From NCBI GenBank assembly GCA_018222605.1, contig JAAEZZ010000001.1, positions 62,001-126,000 on the forward strand: a DNA stretch of 64,000 nt. The letters are read 5' to 3'. Of the stretch, positions 44,764 through 53,638 are shown piece after piece. The stretch's first letter is position 1. Each line of letters starts with the position of its first letter. The position numbers were made by a program, and so were the translations under genes. Origin of the DNA: Alphaproteobacteria bacterium. Lineage in GTDB: Bacteria; Pseudomonadota; Alphaproteobacteria; Caulobacterales; Hyphomonadaceae. The notes below the pieces were generated by a model. That model saw only the letters and a program-made list of their open reading frames with translations, was not told the DNA's origin and searched no databases.

Positions 44764-45129
44764 ATGGCAAATCAGGATAGGCTTGTCAGCATGAAATGGT
44801 CTGATCTTTCCGATAATTGGTGCCCTGTCGCGCGGACGCTCTCAATCGTGGGCGATCGTTGGACGCTTTTGATCCTGCGTGACTGCTTCCTGGGAATGTC
44901 GCGGTTCGAGCAGTTCATCGAATCGAGTGGCATGACGCGCCACATTCTGGCGGACAGACTCAAGCGGCTTGTTGAGTCCGGAGTTCTGGAGCGCAAGGCC
45001 TACAGCACCACTCCTAAGCGGTATGACTACGTGCTGACGGACAAGGGTCAGGAGCTGGCGCCGGCTCTGTTGACACTTCGCGACTGGGGCAAGAAGCATA
45101 TGCCCGTGCGACGGGCGACCTCCGCTTAG
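44764..45129 (+). CDS. HxlR family transcriptional regulator
   Basis: A 121-residue winged-helix protein of the HxlR family. Diagnostic segments are CPVARTLSIVGDRWTLLILRD, SGMTRHILADRLKRLVESGV and YVLTDKGQELAPALLTLRDW. The cysteine at residue 20 lies at the site that senses redox or electrophiles in relatives such as HypR. The divergent gene encodes a DsbA-like protein, a likely target. The end overlaps the convergent acyl-activating enzyme gene by 4 bp. Confidence 0.9.
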   Translation: MANQDRLVSMKWSDLSDNWCPVARTLSIVGDRWTLLILRDCFLGMSRFEQFIESSGMTRHILADRLKRLVESGVLERKAYSTTPKRYDYVLTDKGQELAPALLTLRDWGKKHMPVRRATSA

Positions 45130-46703
45130 TCGTTCAGAAGGCTTTCGGCCATTCTCTGAACCGCGCCATAATCGACCTTGCCCGTTCCTAGCACGGGAAT
45201 CTCTTCGACATGATAGACGCGCTTGGGCACAGATAATTCCGGCACGCCGTGATTCTTGGCCCAGGCCAGAATGTCGTCGCGATTGCAGGCTTTGGTATCG
45301 CTGAGCAGAATGATCTGCTCCCCCTTGCGTGGATCGGGAAGGGTGACGGCGGCGTGAAGATTGTCAGGCCAGATGGCACTGGCACAATTCTCGACGACGG
45401 CAAGGGAGACCATCTCTCCCCCAATTTTCGCGAACCGCTTTACGCGTCCCATGATGCGGATGAAGCCTTCCTCATCGATGGCAACAATATCGCCTGTGTC
45501 GTGCCAGCCATCTTCAGGGCGCTCAAGGATGCCCGGGCTGGAAGGGCGTAGATATCCCATCATGATGTTGGGACCGCGAATGTGCAGGCGTCCGCCATTA
45601 TCAATGCCGTCCACAGGGATCAGCTTTGATTCCATGTCGGCCATCAGGACGCCCACCGTGCCGGGCTTGTTCCGCTCCCACTGATTGGCGGCCACGACTG
45701 GTGAGGCCTCTGTCGCGCCATAGCCTTCGAGAATCTCGATTTCGAATTTGCGGCGCACCAGCGCGCGGGTCTCATCTTTCACGCGCTCAGCACCGCAGAC
45801 CGCCAGGCGAATGGAACTCATATCTCCGTCTGCGCCAACCCGGGCATATTGAGAGATGAATGTATCTGTGGCGAGCAGGATGGTGGAGGCTGTCGCGCGG
45901 ATGCGTTTGACGATCTCGCGTGGTTGCAGAGGGGAAGGGTGGAAGACGACAGGAATGCCGGCAATCAGTGGCAGGACAGCGCCTACCGTCAGCCCGAAGC
46001 AGTGAAATGTTGGAAGAGGATTGAACAATTTGTCTGCATCTATGTCCAGGCCGATATGGGCCCGCACCTGTTCCACATTTGCGATGACATTCTCATGGCT
46101 GAGGACAACACCTTTTGGTTCACCCTCGGTGCCTGAGGTAAACAGCACGACTCCGGGTGTTTTGTAGCGTGCCTGCTTTCGCACGAGCCCGGGAAGAAGC
46201 GGGCCGAGGGCGCCAGCCACCTTGTCGCCGAGGGACAGGTTCTCGCGGACATCCTCCAGATAGACGATTTCGGCATCCTTGGAGAGTTCGCTGACAAGTG
46301 GGCCCAATTCACCGAGTTCAACAAAGCGGTGAGCGGTGATGATTCGCTTCACCTTGCCTGCCTGCATGGCGGCTTTCAGGTTCTTTGAGCCTGCCGTGAA
46401 GTTCAGCATGGCAGGGATGCGGTTAAACGCACTAAGGGCAAAGAAGGCGATCACGGCACCTGCGCCGGTTGGCAGCATGATGCCGACAGATTCGCCGGGC
46501 TTTGTGCCTTTGCGCAGGGCAGAGCCGAGCGCGAAGGATGCGCGGATAATTTCATTATAGCTGAGTTCGCGCTCGTCCCCGTCAATGATGGCAATCTTGT
46601 CGCCGCCAAACTCCTTTTTCGCGCGATACAGGGCGTTGAAAAGGTCTGTGCGTGTGCGGGATGGCTTATACGTCAAGGGCGCAGGGATGGTGTGTCCGGT
46701 CAT
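45126..46703 (-). CDS. AMP-dependent acyl-CoA/acyl-ACP synthetase (Aas C-terminal-like)
   Basis: A 525-residue adenylating enzyme. The P-loop motif is [20 protein letters not shown], the A5 motif is [11 protein letters not shown], the A7 motif contains GWHDTGDI and the A10 lysine is in [12 protein letters not shown]. The sequence resembles the AMP-ligase half of E. coli Aas, which activates fatty acids to acyl-ACP. Substrate may be a fatty acid salvaged from membrane or alkane oxidation; this is inference. It is divergent from lipA across 150 bp that contain an inverted repeat. Confidence 0.88.
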   Translation of the reverse strand: MTGHTIPAPLTYKPSRTRTDLFNALYRAKKEFGGDKIAIIDGDERELSYNEIIRASFALGSALRKGTKPGESVGIMLPTGAGAVIAFFALSAFNRIPAMLNFTAGSKNLKAAMQAGKVKRIITAHRFVELGELGPLVSELSKDAEIVYLEDVRENLSLGDKVAGALGPLLPGLVRKQARYKTPGVVLFTSGTEGEPKGVVLSHENVIANVEQVRAHIGLDIDADKLFNPLPTFHCFGLTVGAVLPLIAGIPVVFHPSPLQPREIVKRIRATASTILLATDTFISQYARVGADGDMSSIRLAVCGAERVKDETRALVRRKFEIEILEGYGATEASPVVAANQWERNKPGTVGVLMADMESKLIPVDGIDNGGRLHIRGPNIMMGYLRPSSPGILERPEDGWHDTGDIVAIDEEGFIRIMGRVKRFAKIGGEMVSLAVVENCASAIWPDNLHAAVTLPDPRKGEQIILLSDTKACNRDDILAWAKNHGVPELSVPKRVYHVEEIPVLGTGKVDYGAVQRMAESLLND

Positions 46704-46795
46704 GTTGGCCTTTGTTTCCTCCGAGGCGGCGCCTCACTTTCTGTAATATTTTGTCACTTAAGGACTATGCCGCAAGGCATATTGCAAGTTTGCAT

Positions 46796-46813
46796 ATACA
46801 CTCTGCAGTGTAT
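46796..46813. promoter_or_regulatory. Inverted repeat between acyl-activating enzyme gene and lipA
   Basis: ATACACT (46796-46802), spacer CTGC, AGTGTAT (46807-46813) is a perfect 7-bp inverted repeat in the divergent promoter region of the acyl-activating enzyme gene (start 46703) and lipA (start 46854). The size and shape fit an operator for a TetR- or FadR-type regulator, which is not established. Confidence 0.42.
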
Positions 46814-46853
46814 TTCCCTTGATGTAGCACGCTCTCAAGTCCATCTTCGCGCC

Positions 46854-47828
46854 ATGGCAAACCTGATTGATCTTACCCCAGCGGGTCGCAAACACCGCCA
46901 CCCGGAAAAGCAGTCCCGGCCCGACACGCCGGTGATGCGCAAACCTGAATGGATTCGGGTGAAAGCGCCGACGTCTCAAGGCTATGCGGAGACGCGACAG
47001 ATTGTGAAGTCCAAGGGGCTCGTCACAGTCTGCGAGGAAGCCGGCTGTCCGAATATTGGCGAGTGCTGGGACAAGAAGCACGCCACAATGATGATTCTGG
47101 GTGAGATCTGCACCCGGGCCTGCAGTTTCTGCAATGTCTCCACCGGCAAGCCGCTAACGCCTGGCCGCGTCGATGAAGACGAGCCGCGCCGTGTGGCCGA
47201 GGCCGTCGCCGAAATGGGCCTGCAGCACGTCGTGATCACTTCTGTGGACCGCGATGACCTGACCGATGGCGGGGCCATGCACTTCGTCAATACGATCCAA
47301 GCAATCCGGGCCGCGGCTCCAGACGCGACAGTCGAGATTCTGACGCCGGACTTCCTGCGCAAGGATGGCTGGGAGAACCGCGTGATCGACGCCAAGCCGG
47401 ATGTGTTCAACCACAATCTTGAGACGGTGCCGCGTTTGTATCTCTCTATCCGTCCGGGTGCGCGTTATTTCCACTCGCTGCGCCTGCTTCAGAAGGTCAA
47501 GGATCGCGATCCGAACCAGTTCACCAAATCCGGCCTGATGGTCGGCCTGGGTGAAACGAAGGAAGAGGTCATGCAGGTGATGGACGACATGCGCTCTGCC
47601 GGTGTCGACTTCCTGACGATTGGTCAGTACCTGCAGCCGACCCGCAAGCACGCCGCGATTGATCGGTATGTCTCTCCGGAAGAGTTCAAGGCGTATGAAG
47701 AGATTGCGCGCGCGAAGGGCTTCCTTATGGTTTCGGCGTCTCCGCTGACGCGCTCTTCGCACCATGCCGGGGAAGACTTTGCCCAGCTGCGTGCGGCTCG
47801 TGAAGCTCAGCTTGCAGCTGCCGAGTAG
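46854..47828 (+). CDS. lipA: Lipoyl synthase
   Basis: A 324-residue radical SAM enzyme that inserts two sulfurs into octanoyl groups on lipoyl domains. The radical SAM cluster motif is CTRACSFC, and the auxiliary cluster ligands are in [14 protein letters not shown]. The family motifs [30 protein letters not shown] and the C-terminal [14 protein letters not shown] are present. The ATG at 46854 fits the family start; a longer open frame upstream lacks similarity. It ends 2 bp before the COQ10-like gene, so these are co-transcribed, as is common in alphaproteobacteria. Confidence 0.97.
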   Translation: MANLIDLTPAGRKHRHPEKQSRPDTPVMRKPEWIRVKAPTSQGYAETRQIVKSKGLVTVCEEAGCPNIGECWDKKHATMMILGEICTRACSFCNVSTGKPLTPGRVDEDEPRRVAEAVAEMGLQHVVITSVDRDDLTDGGAMHFVNTIQAIRAAAPDATVEILTPDFLRKDGWENRVIDAKPDVFNHNLETVPRLYLSIRPGARYFHSLRLLQKVKDRDPNQFTKSGLMVGLGETKEEVMQVMDDMRSAGVDFLTIGQYLQPTRKHAAIDRYVSPEEFKAYEEIARAKGFLMVSASPLTRSSHHAGEDFAQLRAAREAQLAAAE

Positions 47829-47830
47829 GC

Positions 47831-48292
47831 ATGCCGCAATTTTCGAAATCCGTTCGCGTCCCCTATAGTGGGGAGCAGGCCTTCGAGCTCGTCTCGGATA
47901 TCCGGCGCTATCCGGACTTCATCAAATGGATCACCGCCATGCGCGTCTCCGATGAGATACGCAGGCCGGATGGCAGCTTTGATTGCGTGGGCGAGGCGGT
48001 GGTGGGCTTCAAGGGCTTCGTTGAGCGCTTTTCGACGCGGGTTGAGGGCGATCCTGAAGAGGGCGTCGTGACGGCGACCCTGATCAAGGGACCGTTCCGC
48101 AAGCTGAAGGCGCAATGGCGTATCCTGTCCGCTGACCAGCATGGCAGTGATATCTCTCTCAATATCGATTACGACTTCAAGAACCCGTTCATCGGCATGC
48201 TGGCAGCGGCCAATCATGATCTGGCTGTTAGCAAGATCCTGTCAGCCTTCATGGCAGAGGCTGGCCGTCGCTATGGGGCGGCCGCTAACTGA
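47831..48292 (+). CDS. COQ10/START-like coenzyme Q-binding protein
   Basis: A 153-residue START-fold (polyketide cyclase-like) protein. It starts [23 protein letters not shown] in part and has the family marks [15 protein letters not shown] and [17 protein letters not shown]. Relatives bind ubiquinone and aid its synthesis or electron transport. The same fold is often labelled RatA toxin in databases, but the position directly after lipA favours the COQ10 role. It overlaps the convergent pncC by 8 bp. Confidence 0.86.
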   Translation: MPQFSKSVRVPYSGEQAFELVSDIRRYPDFIKWITAMRVSDEIRRPDGSFDCVGEAVVGFKGFVERFSTRVEGDPEEGVVTATLIKGPFRKLKAQWRILSADQHGSDISLNIDYDFKNPFIGMLAAANHDLAVSKILSAFMAEAGRRYGAAAN

Positions 48293-48776
48293 TTTGTAGC
48301 TGAATAAGCTTCAGGGCACATTCCATCGCAGCCAGACGAATCTGTTCGCGGCCAATATCACCCGTCTGAAGCATTTCGTGCACGACCGCGCGATTTTCGC
48401 GGGCGCAGGCAATATGCACTGTGCCCACGGGCTTCATCGGCGTACCGCCGCCAGGGCCTGCAACGCCGGTGATCGCAACCGCAATGTTCGCGCGACTGGC
48501 TTCAAGCGCGCCTTCGGCCATCATCCGGGCGACCGGCTCTGAGACGGCGCCATAGTCTGCCAACACATCGCCTGGAATTCCGAGGATCTCTTCTTTTGCG
48601 CGGTTTGAGTAGGTCACGAAGCCACGCTCAAACACGGCCGAGCTGCCGGGGATATCCGTCAATAGCCCGGCGAGCAGGCCACCCGTGCAGCTTTCGGCGG
48701 TGCAGATGCGAAGACGGGCCTGTTCGGCGTCGTCGAGGATGAGCATGGCGAGGTTGCGGAGGCGATCTGGAAACAT
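48285..48776 (-). CDS. pncC: Nicotinamide-nucleotide amidohydrolase (CinA C-terminal family)
   Basis: A 163-residue stand-alone CinA C-terminal domain. Diagnostic sequence is [36 protein letters not shown] and [18 protein letters not shown]. It deamidates nicotinamide mononucleotide in pyridine-nucleotide recycling. The CinA N-terminal MoCF domain is absent, as in bacterial PncC. It lies between ispDF upstream and the COQ10-like gene downstream, all close together. Confidence 0.93.
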   Translation of the reverse strand: MFPDRLRNLAMLILDDAEQARLRICTAESCTGGLLAGLLTDIPGSSAVFERGFVTYSNRAKEEILGIPGDVLADYGAVSEPVARMMAEGALEASRANIAVAITGVAGPGGGTPMKPVGTVHIACARENRAVVHEMLQTGDIGREQIRLAAMECALKLIQLQIS

Positions 48777-48844
48777 GGCAACAGGTTAGGGGCAGTTCCG
48801 TCTGGCGTGAAGCCGGAAACTTGCCAGATCTGCGATGGATGGGG

Positions 48845-49981
48845 TTAGCCTTCAGTGCGGACGAGAGAGACGACGGCCTCTGCAGCAATGCCCTCTCGCC
48901 GTCCGGTGAATCCAAGGCCTTCGGTCGTGGTAGCTTTTACGCTGACCGCATCGAGGGGAAGGCCCAGCAGTTCTGCCGTGCGGAGGCGCATTGCTTCCCG
49001 GTGGGGCTTCACTTTCGGCGCTTCACAGATGACCGTGATGTCGCAATTCGCGATGGCATAGCCCGCATCCAGGGCGAGGCTCTGGGCTGCCTTGAGAAAG
49101 ATGCCGCTGTCTGCATCCTTCCAGCGGTCGTCGCTCGGCGGGAAGTGGTCGCCGATGTCTCCAAGTGCGACGGCACCCAGAATGGCGTCGGTCAGGGCGT
49201 GCCAGGCAGCATCCGCGTCAGAGTGTCCCTTGAGACGCGCGCTATGAGGGATTTTGACACCACAAAGCGTGACATGATCGCCGGGCTCAAAGGCGTGAAC
49301 GTCAAAGCCGCTTCCCATTCTTATGGGGGCGAGAGACGAGTTCATCAGGCGTGAAACCATGTCAAAGTCCTCGGCATAGGTGATCTTGTGCAGGCGATCT
49401 GAGCCTTTCACCAGCGCAACGGTCGCCCCAAGGGCTTCTACGGCGGCGAGGTCGTCGACCAGATCCGTCGCAGATTCCAGTGCTTTGCTGATTGTGCCAT
49501 AGGCGAAGGCTTGCGGTGTTTGTACGCGGTACAGCGCATCGCGGGAGACTGTTTCCAGCGCGTTCCCATTCTGACGCTTGAGGGCGTCCTGAACCGGCAG
49601 CGCGGGGGCCGCAGCGTCAGATGTCTTAAGTGCCGCGAGAAGCTCATCAATGATCTGATGCGTCAGGCCCGGTCGGGCTGCGTCGTGGATCAGCACGGCC
49701 GTGTCATCGGCGGGCGACAAGATGGCATCAAGGCCACTTCTGACCGAGAGCGTCCGCGTTTCGCCGCCTTTGGCGAGCTTTACGCCGCTTAAATCGACAT
49801 TTTCAGGGATGTCTGCACTCGTCACAACGATCACTTCATCGACCTGAGGATGCGAGATAAAAGCCTCGATCGACCAGCTGATAACGGGCTTGCCGTTCAG
49901 CATTTGCCATTGTTTTGGCAGGGCTGTTTCAGCGCGGCGGCCTTGTCCGGCGGCAACAATGATCGCGATGGTATTTCTCAT
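48845..49981 (-). CDS. ispDF: Bifunctional IspD/IspF, methylerythritol phosphate pathway
   Basis: A 378-residue fusion typical of alphaproteobacteria. The IspD half (about 1-218) starts [20 protein letters not shown] and makes CDP-methylerythritol. The IspF half (about 222-378) begins with [21 protein letters not shown], whose DVH motif binds zinc, and includes [19 protein letters not shown]. It cyclises the phosphorylated CDP-ME formed after IspE. It is divergent from dusB across 117 bp. pncC lies 68 bp downstream. Confidence 0.97.
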   Translation of the reverse strand: MRNTIAIIVAAGQGRRAETALPKQWQMLNGKPVISWSIEAFISHPQVDEVIVVTSADIPENVDLSGVKLAKGGETRTLSVRSGLDAILSPADDTAVLIHDAARPGLTHQIIDELLAALKTSDAAAPALPVQDALKRQNGNALETVSRDALYRVQTPQAFAYGTISKALESATDLVDDLAAVEALGATVALVKGSDRLHKITYAEDFDMVSRLMNSSLAPIRMGSGFDVHAFEPGDHVTLCGVKIPHSARLKGHSDADAAWHALTDAILGAVALGDIGDHFPPSDDRWKDADSGIFLKAAQSLALDAGYAIANCDITVICEAPKVKPHREAMRLRTAELLGLPLDAVSVKATTTEGLGFTGRREGIAAEAVVSLVRTEG

Positions 49982-50098
49982 GCGCCGCCTTCTACGGGAG
50001 GACGCCGCCTGTGGCTATACTGCAAGTTCGCTGCAGGGAATGCACCTGCACGCATATTGTGCACTTGCGAAAAGATGAAAAAATGGAAAGATGGGCAA

Positions 50099-51088
50099 AT
50101 GATTAAATTTCGAGCACCCAGAGTATGGCTCGCGCCGATGTCCGGTGCCACCGATGCCCCCATGCGTCGGCAGGCCGTGCGCTTTGGAGCGCCTGCGGTT
50201 GTCTCTGAAATGGTTGCCGGAGAGATGCTGGCGACGGCTCGTCCTGACGTGGTGCGGCGTGTTTGCCGTCATGAGGGAGAGGCCTCCTGGATCGTGCAGT
50301 TGGCGGCCCGTCGTCCGGAAGACATGCTTGCAGGGGCGCACTTGCTGCGAGAGACGGGGGTTGATGTCATCGACATCAATATGGGGTGCCCATCCCGCCA
50401 GGTGACCGGCGGCCAGTCTGGCTCGGCCCTTATGCGTGATATGCCTTTGGCTCTGGATATTATTTCTGCTGCGCTTGAGGGCGCAGGAGACATTCCGGTG
50501 ACGCTGAAGATGCGGCTTGGCTGGGATGATGACATGCTGAATGCGCCAGAGCTCGCCTCTGAGGCGGAGCGTCTTGGCGTGCAGACGATCACGGTGCACG
50601 GCCGAACACGCTGCCAGTTCTACAAGGGGAAGGCAGACTGGGCGCGAGTGGCTGACACGGTGCAGGCCGTTTCAGTTCCGGTGATCGTCAATGGAGACAT
50701 TACGTCCGCGGGGGACGCCCGTGCTGCGCTGGAGAAATCTGGTGCGCACGGGGTTATGATCGGCCGGGCGGCGATGGGGCAGCCCTGGCTGCCCGGCCAG
50801 ATCGCAGCCCAGCTGGAGGGGCGCGTATACCAGACCCCCTCGCTGGCGGATCAATACGACAGCTTGATCGAGCAGGTTTTTGACAGTGTCGAACTCTATG
50901 GAGAGCTGCTGGGCATCCGGACGGTGCGAAAGCATATCTCCGCCGCCATTGATGCGCTGGACCTGCCCATGGAACCGTTAGAGCGCCGCACGCTCCGGTC
51001 CCGCCTCTGTCAGATCGATGATGTGACTGACCTCGTGATTGGCCTTCGGGATGCCTATGCGCTGTCCCGGGAAATGGAGCCTGTGTGA
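50099..51088 (+). CDS. dusB: tRNA-dihydrouridine synthase (DusB/NifR3)
   Basis: A 329-residue FMN enzyme that reduces uridine in tRNA D-loops. The N-terminal motif is LAPMSGATDAPMRRQAV, the catalytic cysteine is in DINMGCPSRQVTGGQSGSAL, then MRLGWDDD and TVHGRTRCQFYKG. nifR3/dusB directly upstream of ntrB is a classic alphaproteobacterial order. The start is uncertain: ATG at 50099 was chosen, with ATG at 50075 also in frame. It overlaps ntrB by 1 bp. Confidence 0.93.
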   Translation: MIKFRAPRVWLAPMSGATDAPMRRQAVRFGAPAVVSEMVAGEMLATARPDVVRRVCRHEGEASWIVQLAARRPEDMLAGAHLLRETGVDVIDINMGCPSRQVTGGQSGSALMRDMPLALDIISAALEGAGDIPVTLKMRLGWDDDMLNAPELASEAERLGVQTITVHGRTRCQFYKGKADWARVADTVQAVSVPVIVNGDITSAGDARAALEKSGAHGVMIGRAAMGQPWLPGQIAAQLEGRVYQTPSLADQYDSLIEQVFDSVELYGELLGIRTVRKHISAAIDALDLPMEPLERRTLRSRLCQIDDVTDLVIGLRDAYALSREMEPV

Positions 51089-52161
51089 TGGCAACGAATA
51101 CAGCACTTTCGCCGCCAAGACTGGGAGACTTGTCTCCGATCGCGCTGATGCTCGTGGATGAGCGGCGGCGCATAATCGAAGTGAACGCCGCTTGCGAGAG
51201 CCTGCTTCAGCTCTCTCGCCGGGCCATGAAGGGCAAACCACTCAGCGAAATTGTTTATCATGACTCGCCTGTATTCGAGTTGCTGGACCGCGTGCAGAGA
51301 ACTGTGGGCGACATTGCAGCCCCCGGAACACCGGTTAGCGGTCCCGGCCTGTTGTCCCGCCAGATTTGCGACATCTGGGTGCGGACGACGGATGATAATG
51401 GCTACATGATCGCTCTTTGCGAGGCGGCCACGCGCGATGCAAATGACTCCGCCGCAGGGGTTGCCGGCTTTGGGCGTATTCTGGGGCATGAAGTGAAGAA
51501 CCCGCTTGGCGGCATCATTGGCGCGGCTCAGCTGCTAGAGCGGCATGGTGTCGATGGCCAGGCCGAGCTGCTGGAGATCATCAAGGAAGAAGCCCGGCGT
51601 ATCGAGCGTCTCGTGAACCGCCTGTCGGCGTTTGAGCTGTTCTCTGCGCCGCAGATGGAGCCGTTCAATATTCATGCTGTGCTTGATCGCGTCCTGGCAT
51701 CGGAGCAGGCCGCCATGGGATCACATGTCGAGTTCAAACGGGATTTCGATCCATCGCTGCCGCAATTGATGGGAGATTCAGACCATCTTCAGCAGGCCTT
51801 CCAGAATTTGATCCGCAATGCGGCCGAGGCGGCCAGCGAAGAGGGCGCTTCCGGCAAGGTCAGTGTTCGCACGTCGTATGCGGCGGGTCTGTCCTTCCGG
51901 CAGGCGCGTCTCGGATCAGGCCTGCGCCGCGCCATGCTGGTATCGGTTGAAGACAATGGCCGGGGTATTCCGCGGCACCGCCAGGGCACGATTTTCGAGG
52001 TTTTCCAGAGCAGTAAGTCGGGCGCCCGCGGCCTTGGCCTGTCGATTGTGAAGGAAGTCATCACCGCCCATGGCGGACAAATCCGGGTCGACAGTGTCCC
52101 GGGATCTACACGTTTTGCAGTTTTACTGCCGCTTGGCACAGAGGAAAAAGTTCATGGCTGA
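51088..52161 (+). CDS. ntrB: Nitrogen regulation sensor histidine kinase NtrB
   Basis: A 357-residue cytoplasmic kinase. A PAS domain (about 10-110) precedes the H-box GHEVKNPLGGIIGA with His134, the N-box NLIRNAAEAA and the ATP-lid GARGLGLSIVKEVI. It phosphorylates or dephosphorylates NtrC under PII control. There is no transmembrane segment. It starts within the dusB stop (TGATG) and overlaps ntrC by 8 bp, so the three are coupled. Confidence 0.95.
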   Translation: MATNTALSPPRLGDLSPIALMLVDERRRIIEVNAACESLLQLSRRAMKGKPLSEIVYHDSPVFELLDRVQRTVGDIAAPGTPVSGPGLLSRQICDIWVRTTDDNGYMIALCEAATRDANDSAAGVAGFGRILGHEVKNPLGGIIGAAQLLERHGVDGQAELLEIIKEEARRIERLVNRLSAFELFSAPQMEPFNIHAVLDRVLASEQAAMGSHVEFKRDFDPSLPQLMGDSDHLQQAFQNLIRNAAEAASEEGASGKVSVRTSYAAGLSFRQARLGSGLRRAMLVSVEDNGRGIPRHRQGTIFEVFQSSKSGARGLGLSIVKEVITAHGGQIRVDSVPGSTRFAVLLPLGTEEKVHG

Positions 52162-53530
52162 GAAGACTGTCTTGCTTGCAGAAGATGATGCAAGCATCCG
52201 GCTGATCGTGAACCAGACATTGGTGGCGGCCGGATATGAAGTGCGTGCAACCAGCTCTCCGGAAGCGCTTGAGCGTTGGGTTCGCAATGGTGAGGGTGAT
52301 GTGGTCGTCACCGATGTGTATCTGGGTGATGCATCGATTTTTGACCTGATCCCGTCGCTGAAACTGGCGCGCCCGGAATTGCCCTTCATTGTGATGAGCG
52401 GTCAAAACACAATCCTGACGGCAGCATCTGCTGCCCAGCATGGTGCGTTTGACTATCTGCCGAAGCCTTTCGACATCGACATGCTGTCGGGCCTGGTGCA
52501 GCGCGCCCTGAAATCGCAGCCAAAGGTTTCTGCGCGATCGATCAATCCTGAATCCCAAAAGGCCATCAGCGATGCGGGGCTACCCCTGATCGGGCGCTCG
52601 GACGCGATGCAGGAAGTGTACCGCATCATCGCCAAGGTGATGAACACAGACCTGACCGTTCTGATCGAAGGTGAAAGCGGCACAGGCAAAGAGCTTGCCG
52701 CGCGCGCCATTCACCAGCTGGGAGACGCCAAGGAAGGCAAGTTTGTGGCGCTTGATCTGGCGGCCCTGCCGGCATCGGAGATCAATCGCCAGCTGTTTGG
52801 CGCGAATGGTGAGCAGGGGGCTGTGCACCAGAAGGGCGGAACACTGTATCTGGATGAGATCGGCGATCTGCCGGCTGAGGCTCAGACGCAGCTGGTCAAG
52901 TTGATGCGGGATTCCAGCGGCGCGCGCATCATTGCCTCCACCCGTCGCAATCTTGGCCGTCTGGTCGATGATGGCAAGTTCCGCGAAGACCTATATTACC
53001 GGCTGAATGTGGTGCGCCTGACCATGCCGCCGCTGCGCCTGCGTAAGGAAGACATTCCGGAACTGGCCCGAGCCTTCCTGATCCGTGCGCAGCGTCAGGG
53101 GCTCGCCGCCAAGAGCTTTGACAAATCCGCGCTTGATCTACTGACCGCCTATGATTGGCCGGGCAATGTGCGCGAACTGGAGAATCTGGTTCTGCGCCTG
53201 GCCGTACTTTGTCCCGACGAGACGATCACCTTACGGGATGTGGAGCGGGAGCTGAGAGCAGGTGCCAGCGAGCAAAAGGGCTCCAGTGCAGGGTTTGAGA
53301 AAGACATCGAAACGCTTTTGCACCGCTACATCATGGGCGATCTTATCGCGAGCGGCGAAGAAGACGATTCGTCCGTCTATTCGAGCGTTATTGACCAGGT
53401 TGAGCGGCCGCTGATCCGGCTGGCCCTGTCTGTCACGGCTGGCAACAAGGTGAAGGCTGCACAGCTTCTCGGCATGAATCGGAACACTCTAAGAGCGAAG
53501 ATCAACGCGCTGGGCATTGCAGAAGACTAA
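52154..53530 (+). CDS. ntrC: Nitrogen regulation response regulator NtrC lacking the GAFTGA loop
   Basis: A 458-residue NtrC with receiver (1-120, phospho-acceptor Asp54), AAA+ domain (about 145-380) and Fis-type DNA-binding end (MNRNTLRAKINALG). Walker A is GESGTGKE (173-180) and Walker B GTLYLDEIGDL (229-239). Between LFG (214-216) and Walker B only about a dozen residues remain, so the GAFTGA loop that contacts sigma-54 is gone. A second segment after LMRD is also shortened. NtrC of Rhodobacter capsulatus, which lacks GAFTGA, works with the housekeeping sigma factor instead. It overlaps ntrB, and ntrYX follows. Confidence 0.94.
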   Translation: MAEKTVLLAEDDASIRLIVNQTLVAAGYEVRATSSPEALERWVRNGEGDVVVTDVYLGDASIFDLIPSLKLARPELPFIVMSGQNTILTAASAAQHGAFDYLPKPFDIDMLSGLVQRALKSQPKVSARSINPESQKAISDAGLPLIGRSDAMQEVYRIIAKVMNTDLTVLIEGESGTGKELAARAIHQLGDAKEGKFVALDLAALPASEINRQLFGANGEQGAVHQKGGTLYLDEIGDLPAEAQTQLVKLMRDSSGARIIASTRRNLGRLVDDGKFREDLYYRLNVVRLTMPPLRLRKEDIPELARAFLIRAQRQGLAAKSFDKSALDLLTAYDWPGNVRELENLVLRLAVLCPDETITLRDVERELRAGASEQKGSSAGFEKDIETLLHRYIMGDLIASGEEDDSSVYSSVIDQVERPLIRLALSVTAGNKVKAAQLLGMNRNTLRAKINALGIAED

Positions 53531-53638
53531 TTGACGACTCTACTGACTGTGGCTTAAACGCCTCAGTGTTGCGTTCAGGGCACGCATGTGTTCCATTAAT
53601 GCAACGGGCCGGGGTGGCCATGTACCAGCGGTGTGTAG

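Noticed and set aside
47831..48292. RatA toxin of a toxin-antitoxin pair
   Set aside because: The START fold is shared with COQ10, no antitoxin gene (RatB) is adjacent, and the lipA-linked position fits the ubiquinone-binding role.
52154..53530. NtrC as a pseudogene because of its deletions
   Set aside because: The frame is intact, and Walker motifs, receiver aspartate and Fis helix are conserved, so it looks functional with an altered mechanism.
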